A stretch of DNA of 64,000 nt from Lytechinus pictus. Taxonomy: Eukaryota; Echinodermata; Echinoidea; Temnopleuroida; Toxopneustidae. The stretch covers positions 24,056,501 through 24,120,500 of the forward strand of contig NC_087245.1 in NCBI RefSeq assembly GCF_037042905.1, given 5' to 3'. The notes under the pieces were generated by a model. That model was not told the origin of the DNA, did no database searches, and worked only from the letters and a program-made list of their open reading frames with translations. The translations under genes and the position numbers were made by a program. Positions 38,150 through 50,100 of the stretch are shown one piece after another. Numbering within the stretch: position 1 is the first letter of the stretch; every line of letters starts with the position of its first letter.

Positions 38150-41100
38150 CACTACTACTACTACTACCACTGCTACTACTACTACTGCTGCTGCTGTTGC
38201 TACAACTAATACCACCGCCAACACCAACACCACTACTACTACAACTCCTACTACTACTGCTATTAATATCAAAGTTTCTGTCTCTTTTTAGAAGGCAGAA
38301 GGGGAAAAAAGAAAAGAAAGACAGATAGAACAAGGGGAGTTTGAATGATGGCTTACTGGATGCATGGAGATTCTTTTATCTCGGTTCATGTGAAGAAGAT
38401 ACCCCACAGCCATACCGACCAGATAGGGTGGGATGCGACAGTATGGCTTCACGTATATCATCTGTTGAAATTCGGCGGCATTTGAATTTAGGTCCAGCAT
38501 ACCGCTATTTGAAATAATTGGATATATAGTTATGATAGTTTACAGAGAGCGATATTTACATGCTTATCATTTGCATGTGTACATACATGATTATTGTTAT
38601 AATGATGATGATGATGATAACGACGATAGTGGTGATCATGATGACGATGATGATAATTATGAACATCATCTTTATCATCACAATCATAATTGAAAATTAT
38701 GATCATCTTGATAATGATGATGATTATTACGATGATAATAACAATAATAATACTTATTATCATTAAATGATAAACAATTGAAATCAATGGTAAAAAAACG
38801 ACAATACCGAACAATATTCGTATAGTTCATAATAATAGAAAACAAAATGTACATATATTTTAACAAATATGGTTGTTTTATTATGTCATGCGCCGTAACG
38901 AAATCTCGCGATATATGACGACAGTGCATTTTGTTTATGGTTAACACGTTCAATTTTTAATTGCTTATCATTTAAAAGTTCAGTAAAACAGTATCTGCTG
39001 AATCAACATGATCAATAAGTTTAAGTATCATTTCAGTCATTTACAAAAGAACTATTTGTTTGTGTATTTGTTTTTATTTCCATATAAAAATCATAAATGA
39101 AATAGATGAAACTCAAGAAAAGTATTTGCAATGGAAGATGGCCCATTTCAGTGATATTTACTAAATGTCACTTTTCTTCCATGGGGTCCTAATTAAAAGA
39201 AAGTAACTTCAAATATGTAAGGTTGAAATTTAAACAAGAAATAAAGCACAAAATAATAATTAGCACAGCATTGACCAACATAAAGTCATGTGTCGTAATT
39301 AAGTCACATGATATAAGACGACGATGACTGTATCAACATACTTTAGACGAGCGTTGAAATCATTGATGACCATCAAAACAGTAGTGGTTGTAACACTTGC
39401 TACGCATGTGACTATCAGAGCTCCAAAGCCAATCCTAGGTTTCCTTTGAAAACAACCATATAGAATGATTATTTACTAAAAACAAGCAATATCTTCGACA
39501 ACAGTTACGTGATGTTTCAGAAACTTGATTAATTAACTGCAAAAACTTCCATTGGAGGATACTAATTAAAATGATCACTGTATTGTAAAAAATAATTAAA
39601 GATCATTTGGCGAATTACTGTATACTTTCTTACAATGGCAATACTACTTTAATAGGTGAGAATGTTGTTCGACAATTACCTATTGTGTATATATATGTAG
39701 ATATTGCAAAAGATGTATTTTTTCTAAGTTGCAAGTGTTCAACTTTGGTTAAATTATTACCATTTTACATGGAAGAACCCGTGTTGTAGTGCCGGCCTAC
39801 TTTTTCAAAGCCTTGGCCTTGAACATTCAAGCCTTGGCCTTGGCCTTGAGGATCAAGGCATTTTCAAGGCCTTTTCAAGGCATTTTGTATTTTGTACTTT
39901 CATTTAATTTTAAATAAGTAATTATAAATGTTTCAAAAATTGTTCTGTATATTTAATTGCACTAATGGTCAATACTACCAGTCAGCAGTAGCAGTAGCAG
40001 CAGCAGTATAGTAAGTGTACTAGCAGTGCCATCAGTTGTAATTATCATCATTATCAAGAATTATCACATGCATGTATGTAATAAAGAAAACAGCAGTGAT
40101 GAAAAACAGCATTACTTGGTAATGTGTTGTAATTATGACTAATGATGATAATAACAATATTTATAAATGTGATAATAATGATAGTAATAATGATTATGAT
40201 AATGATTACAGTGATTTGATGACAGGAATAATTCTGACAGATCTGACTGCAATTATGACAACAACTTTCATAATTAAAAAATAGATAACTCTAAGAATGA
40301 TTACAAGATGGATTTCGATTCCATTAGGTTTTTCCTTGTATTATTTTTTTTAGCCAACAAGAATGTTTTGATAAGATTAGGTAAACTTGAACACATCTTC
40401 AATTTTGTCATACCCAAATGTGCTATGTCAATGGCATGATGAGCCAAAATGTTGAGGGAACAAGAATGGCATATAGAGCAAAATGTCTGCCAATAAAGTT
40501 GAAAGGGATTGAAGCGAGCGAGCGAGCATTTTTTTCACCCTCTTACTATAACAAAAGCTAATTTTGTGATAGATTGTGACAATATGTTTAGGAAAATAAT
40601 ATTACATTTATTCCCTTTCTTCTCCTTTTTCCTTCTCTAATTTTATTCTCGGTGGTGGAACTTCTCTCTCTCTCTCTCTTTTTTTTTTTGGGGGGGCTGA
40701 TATTTTTTAAGCAGGCGAGAAAGAGGAATGGGAAGAGAAAGAGAGAGAGGGGGGGAGAAGTGGGAAAACATGTGAGGGCGTAATAAAGATGGGCGGGGGT
40801 GACACATTTGCCTGGTTCTAGGCAGAATATACTGCAAAATCAGTTAATATGTTGATAGGCAGTACATCTTTTCTGTATATTTTGTTTTGGGTCTAGTGTC
40901 TCAGATTGACAAAACAAAGTAAAAAAAACATGTTTACCTCTTTTTAATCATATGGTTCGACAGTGAATTTCATTTCACTACAGTTTCAAGGAAATAAACA
41001 AAGTATTTGTTTTTGTGTGGTTTGTGATTTGTGTGTGTGTGGTTTAATTTTACTGTTTTAAGAATAAATTAATTTACCCTCCCCAACTAAGGGTATGGGT

Positions 41101-44100
41101 TGTGCCCCGTTTATTTTATATCCTTTTGCATATAACTTTATTTTGTGAGTACTGTTTATTCCGGTTTTGAGGTAAAATAAGAGTAGAAGATACAAATAAT
41201 GAAAATTTAAATTTGAAAATCGCATCAATTATTGTTTAGTACGGTACTTATCCTGTTCATGGTTATACACAAATGTTTAGAATGTCCAGTTTTCAGGTTT
41301 GGAATAGCACAAATTTTGGGCCCACGTTCTGCGCTCACATAAATTATTGTTAAGTAAGGTACTCATTATATTCCCGTTTACAAAAAAATGCTTAGAATGT
41401 ACACTTTCAGGTTGGAATATAAAAAAAAAATTGAGCTCGCGCTTTGCGCTCGCATTATTTGATTGGTAAGTTATGTATCCTATTTATGAGTCACTAAATG
41501 CAGTCCTTTTCTGGTCAGTATACTAAAAACTGAAAAATTCAGCTTGCGCTTTGCGCCTGCATTAATTCTTTATTTAGATACAAATCTTTTTCATGATTAC
41601 AAAAAAACTCGGAATATTTAATTTTCATGTTTTATTACAAGAAAAGTCCAGAAGTTTGAGCTCATGATTCGTGCTGGCAACATCTCGCAAGGATGCCCTT
41701 TTAACAGTAATTAGCGCCATAATTGACCAAAATCGAGTTTTACAACTTCAGAATTGATTTTTTTTCAAAACCGCTTGCTCGCTACGCTTTTTCGCGGAAA
41801 CGTTATGCCTAAATAAAACTAATCAATTAGAAATCACTTAAACAAGGCTTTGCTCAACTTAGTTTCTACAAAACACACAACTACTTCAATAGATGATAAG
41901 TCATTTTGAAAATATCTGTTTGCACCAAAATCCCATTTTGACATAATATAAGTGCCCTTTTTGGCTTTGACCCCCTCCCCAAACAAAAATATGTTCTGCT
42001 GCCCCTGTCCCAGGGAGTGGAGAAAGATATACGTTGAGAATGGGCATGCCAGGATCAGATGACCGTGGTAATAACAATTATTGCAATTTAATTCGCCTAG
42101 AAAAACAATGTATTAAAGTACATAGGTAACTATATATATTGTTATTTTAATATTTTTTTCTAGATCTATCATGAAACTATCTTTGTTTACGTGTACATGG
42201 TCAAAATTTTTGCTCGCTCAGTTCGCGCACTCACACCTTTTATACATTTTGCCCTGTGTGCCATGTTTGCCGCCTAAGCATTGTTGGCTCATTGTTCCAA
42301 ATATCGAAAGTTTGAAATGCCTTGGCCTTGAGGTTTTCAGGCCTTGGCCTTGGGTATTGAAGCCTTGGCCTTGGGTATTAAAGCCTTGGCCTAGGAGGTT
42401 TGAGCCTTGACTACAACACTGAGAAGAGCTGTGAGATATATCAGTGTCGTGATGCACAGCTTATATCAGTATGTCATTTCGTATAAGTTGTCATTCTTAT
42501 TGATTTGTATACTTACTTGTATAACAGAAGTATGAAAATGGGGCTGATAACGAAGAACTGGAAGTCATTTGCCAGATACCAAACCCAACTGATACACTAT
42601 AGCAGAGAGAGAGACAGAGACAGACATACAGAGAGGGGAATGGACAGAGAGAGAGGCAGAGACAGAGGGGGAGAGAGGGGGGGGGGGAGGGGAGAGCGAG
42701 ACAGAGAGAATGGGGTTAGATTACCTCAAATGCTAAATTATCTTGAATAAGTCAATGGATATCAATTTTCAACATATATTCATTTTACGTATAAAAAATA
42801 CAGAACTTATTCAATAAGGGTAAGGCTAGGCAGGAAAGAAAGTTTCAGGAAAAAAATTAAAAATCATGCAAACCATCTCGAAAGAATTTCATGAGTATTT
42901 ATGCAAAAATTACCAATTTAAAATAACGACGGCCATATTCGCAGCCTGGCTAAATTAGTTTGCTTATTTCTACACCATCAAACTGAAATTTGGTTAATTT
43001 TCTTTCTCAATTACCGTATCAAAATTATTGTCCACTAATTAGACTCATAAATCAAGCTCTCAATCTTACTTTGGTGGTTTGAATAAATATGTTTAAATCT
43101 CCAACCTATACGTATTATAGAGTCAAGCAAACCCTGTAATACCGAATCATGATAAGAATTACTCTCTATAGATTAAAAAACAATATTGTCCCTAATCACA
43201 GTTTTCTCAGAGTAAAACTAGAGACCAGTTCTTTTGGAGTGGATTGTATACAGTGAATGCTAGCTCCTTTGAAGCGGCTGATGTGCATTTTGGGGGACAT
43301 TTTCGCTCCAAAAGAGCTAAAATTAAATTCTTAAAAGTTGCAAATGTCAAACCAAAATGACTTTTCACTCATTTCACTCCAAGATGAATGTGATTAGGAA
43401 CCAAAATAGCTCTTTTGCATCTAGAGACTACATTTCTTCATCAAAAAAATTATTATGGGATAGGTCTTGACTTACTCTGCCGTGAACGAAATTGTTGATG
43501 TAGAGTAAGTTTGCCCACCACCCTTCGCTGCAGCCATGGTCAATGACTTGGCCTGGCCACTTTGGACCTTCTCCTAGCAGTGGTCTTATATACATCCAAA
43601 TCAACATGGAAAATGCCATCGCCGGGGTGAGTCTGAGGTTTAAAAGAGCAGTTCAATACCAAAAAGTCTACTAATTGATTTATAAAGTATTACAACTATT
43701 TTGGTTTCTTTGCCCAGGATTGTCGAAGGTTTGTCGAAGGGTTGGTGTTCGATTCCCCGCATTTGGTCTTAATTGAAAATAAAAATTCTTATTTGATCAA
43801 ATCTGTAGCTCTTTTCATTATCATGATTTTATTTCACATGTAGTAATTTCTATGACAGTTTACACTACTTTAGAGATTTTGTTTCTTTATATAATTTCAT
43901 TTCCATAAGTAATTGTATCTCTGTATTTGAACCCTACCTAAGGAAAAGTCTAGTGGGCTTATAAGAAATAAGTAATAATTACATCAACAACAAGAACAAT
44001 GATAATAATAATAATGATAATAATAATGATAACAATTATGAAAATGATGATAATAGCAAAAATTATAATAATAATGATGATAATGAAAATAATATTAATA

Positions 44101-47100
44101 TTAATGAGATAGCAATCGGTAATGCAGTAACGATAATCAATATCGGAAAATGACATAAATAATAATAATGATTACCTCCAGTAACGCTGAAAGTAGAAAC
44201 AAAACCAAGGTATATGTCCATTTGTTTTCACCATTCGTTTTAAGGTCATATACGTCACTAATAAGCCACTGCAAAGAAATGTGCATCGTTAAAACAAACT
44301 CAAATGTTATTTTTATGAAGACAATAAAGTTATGCCATCGACGGTCTATCAAGTCATTTTAGAGTCATATCGAATAAATGAAATGTAAAATGTATAAATT
44401 TGAGACGAATATCACACATCTTATGTTAATATGATGTTGTTTGCATTTTGTTCTCGCTTAGCATATGCAGATTCCAACACAGGGTTGGCACAACTCAGAA
44501 TAACCAAGGTTATCAAATCATATCATTATACAAGTTCAATGTTGTTTTTTTAATCCAAACCAGGTATTTTTTTCATATAAATGAATGTATACATCGTATT
44601 TAATTCAATCATTTTCCCCAACATTAAATATTTTCTGCAATATTAGGCCTACGTATATATGGTATAGAAAATGCTTAAATTTGACCCTGATTTAGATACA
44701 AATCTGATGATATTTTCCTCAAAGTTCTGCTTAAAGTAACGTCTTCTGTTATTTTTTTTTATTATTCTTAAATTTTCTTGAAAAATATGTTGACTGCTAA
44801 TAAACATTTTATCATGTTGATAGAAGACTACAACTCTATCTAAATAGTCTCAAAAGGTTTGCCATGTAGCCACTGTTGTATTTTAACTGAAGTGCATAAT
44901 ATATTTTTAAATAAATGTCAGGATTTAACTATTGTCACGCCGTTATTTTCCTACTTTCACCAGCTTCACATATTCATCCAATGATGTTCTCACCTTAAGA
45001 AAAAGAAACTATCGACAGCTAGATAAGCATTAACGACAACCTGGAATCCAAAATGGGTTAGCATTTCCAGAGCGAAGGGAGCGTTTGCTAAAAACAATTA
45101 GACGAGGGATAAAAATCGGTAAATCATTTTTCAAAATTTCACTAATTTTCATTTTGCTTAACAGCGATAAATTACATGTTCTTTAAATAATCCACAAGCA
45201 GAATAAACCAATTCATTCCTTCCATTTTCATTTTGCTTATCTGTAGCAGTGGCGTAGCTCCTGGGGGGCACTGGGGGTTCCTTGTTTTTTCAGGGGGGCA
45301 ACATTTTTTTTCCGGTGTGTGTGTGTTTGTGTCACAAGGGCGGATCCGACTTTCGCCAATAGGGGACGGGGCCCGAAATTATCTTCACCTATATTTTTCC
45401 CGATCAGTCACTTCTTATAGTTTTATTCTTATAAAACAACATAAACATGAAATGATCTCATAAGCCTTATAAAAAGTGCGAGCGCGAGCGATTTGTTTTT
45501 TAACTTTCATGTATTTTGTCCTGAAAATTTAATATTCTGGGCAATGTAATGTGTGATCCTGAACAAGATGCGTATGTAACTACATGATTACTGCGAACGC
45601 CAAGCGCGAGCAGAAATTTTTAATAACTGTTCTAGCATGATCGAAAAGGGACCTGTTAAGGACTGCTTACATTTACCCACTGGGCGTTGTGGCGTGCGCC
45701 TGTAATCCAAGCTATGCGGGGAAGTTACAAATTGATGTAGAGGTTCGAGGTTCGAGCCCTGGTCACGTCTTTCGGATGGTGACGTTAAAGGTCGGTCCCA
45801 GACGTAAATAATCATATCTGATTGATACACGTCTGACAAAACTCAAATACACACACCCACGAAGATGGTATATATTTTAATAATGGGAGCGCGAAGCGCA
45901 AGCAATTTTTTTTTGACATTCCGACCTAAAAAATTGTCATTCTAAGCACTTTTTGTATTCATAAATGGGATAGGTATGTAACTAAACAATTCTTGCGAGC
46001 GCGAAGCGCGAGAGGAAGAAAATTTATATTTTAGACCTAAAAGCGGGACACTCTATTCATATTTTGTAAATCATGAATAGGATATAGTTAATTGTGTATC
46101 GTTAATATAATGCGATCGTGAAGCGTGAGCAGACAATGATAATTTAAGTACATTTTAAATAAAGAACATGCAGGCTATCGCGCGTGTTTTAGATTTAGAC
46201 CTAGAATCTGGACATTCTGAATACATTTTTTTAATGGAACTTTATGGAATACACGAAGACAATAGGAACTTGGCAAATCAAACAATGTGACCACGCAGCG
46301 TGAGCTTAAAATGTTGATATGTAGACCATAAAAAAGACATTTTACAGAGCACTTAAATTTTTAAATGAAAAAAAAATAATGAAAGCTCGATGTCCGAGCT
46401 AAAATGTGTTTTGTATATTGACTTCAAAACTTGCTCCATATCAGCCTATATTGAGCAAGATATGAATCTCATCGAACAGGCAATTCTGGCGCGAAGCGCA
46501 AGCAAAATTTGTATATAGTAACATGAAAGATTTTTTTTTTGCAAGTCTTCCCCTCACATTATTTCATTCACTCGTCTTCCTCCTCTTATTTTCCTCTTCT
46601 TTTTTCTTCTGTCTTTCTCCTTCTTTTCTTTTTTTCTTTTCTTTCTCCCTTTTTTTTTTTGCTCTGTCAATTTTTTTCAGGGGAGGCACCTGGGGGGGGG
46701 GGGGGGGGCACACAAAATCTCAGGGGGGCACGTGCCCCCAGGCCCCCCCCCCCCGTAGCTACGCCACTGATATGTAGTTCCCTATTCTCATTTAGTAAGC
46801 TACTTTTCATTCGATGTAAAAAAAAAACACTATTTGACGACCAGTCTAAATATCACAGCAAATACCTATAAAATGAAAGGTAATATTGAAGGGGCTATGT
46901 CTATGATAAATTCTAGGCAAAATTATCATTATGATGCATCAATAATTTTACCATAGAGTGTATTGCCCATCAGGAAGGAGGGCACATGACCGAGTATTAT
47001 CCACGTCATGCTAAGTACCCGGATGCCATCCAAACACCGAATGGTTGCATTCGTCGTCTTGGTGTTCATCAGATTTTCTAGATTGAGGTTGAAAGCGAAG

Positions 47101-50100
47101 CTTCTAGTCACTTCTTGACATACCCGAGAAATAACTGAAATAAATCAATGCAATTAATGATTTATTTTTCATTATGATTTTTAAGGAGAAAAAGGAGAAA
47201 GGGGTGAATGAAAGGGGCTGGAATAGGGTAAGAAATAGATTTTAAAAAAGTTATATCTTCATCTGATGTGAAACAACCGGAAAGGAGCGAGGGGAGAGAG
47301 AGAGAGGGGGGGGGGGTGTCAGAGAGAGGAAAAGGAAACGGAGGGATAGCAAGAATGCGTGCATAATTGCGGCTTGGAGAGAGTTGGGTATAAGATGAAG
47401 ACGTTTGAAAATTAACCTAGTTCTGACAAAAAAAGGAGAAAAAATACAAACTACTGTGCAAAGTTAAATAAATTATTTGTGTCGCCAGGATGCCAGACCG
47501 AAAGCTTACTGTCTCTTGGAATGATAGTAAAAATGCCAAATTGTTGAAATATGCAAATCCAAATTCGGGATAAATGATTCAAGACTTGTCATCGGATGTA
47601 AAAACGAGTCAATGAAAAGAGATAAGGACACTGCGTGCATGGCCTGAGTGCGTCTTAAGGGTGTCCATAGATCTAACACTGCATCTTTAGAACATTCTTC
47701 TGAATGATAAGTAAATGAAGAGAGAATAGGAGAGAAAAAGATGGGGAATCATAATATGTACCTCGCCCAGCATACCGAATGACTCGAGATAACTGTTTAC
47801 TCTGCTCATCCGATGTTGAGTTGGAAGTATTCTTTTTTGAACTGATGTCATTATCAAGTTCCTTGCCTTTGGATTGGTCCATCGTGTTTTCGCCATCGCC
47901 GTCAATCTCCATCCTGAACCCCTCGTTGGTTAGTCCCTGATCGGTCTGTGTTCCGTTGTCTTGATTTCCCCTCACCTCTGTAAGACGTTCAACATATTAA
48001 AATAATTTTCATATTTCTCAGGTAATATTGATAACCCAATCTTATTTAACTTTCCTACCAAAATAAATTTCATATTTCTCAGGTAATATTGATAACCCAA
48101 TCTTATTTAACTTTCCTACCAAGTTGCCAGTCACTGTTATCAGTTTCAATATTACTTTTGATTAAATGAAACCATGATTATTTTGGATATTTAGGGATGA
48201 TTGTGTCATCAAATTACTCTTTTAGTTTGGGTTTGATGGCAACTCTTTTCTGGAATCGGCCATAATAGTCATGACAGAAACGACAACGGTAGTTTGTTTA
48301 GCTATGAGAAGTTGGCAAGTTGATGATTGTAATAGACTCACTGATGGACCGTTGGGTCACTCAGTGGTCATAAGGATCCTTTCTAAAAAAATTCATTTGT
48401 GAATCACCAACACAAATCAGGAGCTAAATGTTGAGGAATTTGATAAATATAACAATAATGATGGTAGGAGTATGGTGTGATGATGATGGTTTTAACTGGT
48501 GATGGTGGTGGTGGTGGTGGTGGTGGTGGTAGTTCATGGTGTTGGTCAGGGATGGATCCAGTATTCCATTTATGTGCGGTTCCATAAAAAAAATAGAGAA
48601 AGAAAATAGATCCTACTGATGATTTTAGTGATGGTGGCTCATGCGGCAGCGGTGGTGGTAGTGATGGAGATGGCGGGAATGTCATACCTACCGTAGACTT
48701 CTGTTGGCATTTCTGCAGTCGTTATGATAGTGTTTTGTGATGCAGGTACGTTCTGTGAGGGCTTTGATAAAGTTGGCCTTCCATGCCTGTCCTTAGACCG
48801 CCAAATCCGCAATTCATCTTGTAGGGCCCCGATAATCATTAGCAAGGCAAAGAAACAACTCAATGATCTGAAGAATGGAGTATAAAAAGGACAATAATCT
48901 TTAGGAATTCAGAATGATTTCGGTGTATTTTTTTTCTAAATGTGAAGCTCTTCAGATAAATTTCCAACTTAGTAAAAAGAAACTATACATCGTGCTCACA
49001 TCGCTACGATAAACGTGCATTGAATTATCTTATACAATGTTCTCATATTTCGATTTTTGAGATTAAGGTTTGATTCATTCTCTTAGTCAAAATGATTAAA
49101 AAATGATGTACCGAACTAAGACAGATATAACGTATAACGTATTTGAATATATCTGAACGATTAATGTCTTAGTTAAAATGTCAATGATAATAATGTTGAA
49201 AATATCACTTGTTTATACTTAAGTATATTGGCAGTCAATTGTATATGTTAAAAAGCGTACACTCACAGAGTTGCCCAGAAGCCTTTGGTGAACGGTGCAG
49301 GAGGTTCTTCTGAGCATTGAACCGCTGCTGCTGATATGTCGGTGTCGTTAAAAGGTGCGGATATTAGGTCTGCACGTTACCAAAAAATAACAAAACAATT
49401 CCAATTCATGACTGATACATTGTTAAGGAGAAGGAGCTAGGGAGCATGCCATGGCCCTGGGAAGCGGGGGTGTATTTTCCTGGTGGGTGCTGCATGTATT
49501 ATTCTCGATAGGCAGCACCCCCTGGAATTCTGGAAGGGGTGACAAAATGGAGATAATTGCACTAAAAATGTTACTTGGAAGAAAAATAAATATATACTTG
49601 AATTGAATTGAATACCAAAGTGATATAGTCTACAAAGGGCATGTGAACTTTAACAAAACGGCTACTTTAAATAGTTTGTTGGACATAATTACACAGTAAA
49701 AAAATAGCAGGTTATTTAAGCCTGTCACTCTAACAACAAGTTGTTTAAACTGTTTTGTAATTGTTAAAACTTTTTAAACAACTAGTTTAAAAAGTTTAAC
49801 CAGTTGATTCAAAAGTCTATACAGTATTTGTTAGAGTGACGAGCTCAAACACCGTGCTTAATTTTTAAACAGCGTTTTTACAGTGTATTAAAAGAAGAAA
49901 GGGAATCGATACTTAGCTGCACTATCTTTATGTCTTGGGAGGTTATTTGAATGATAATGTCAACGTTTGTTATTGATAACCTACCGTAAAATCGCATTAC
50001 AATTATTACAAAGATAAAACTTAACAATAATCAAATTAAACATTATACCGTCAAAATTGAATGTTTTATGTGCGTCCAATTTAGCCGGTTTGTGCCATCA

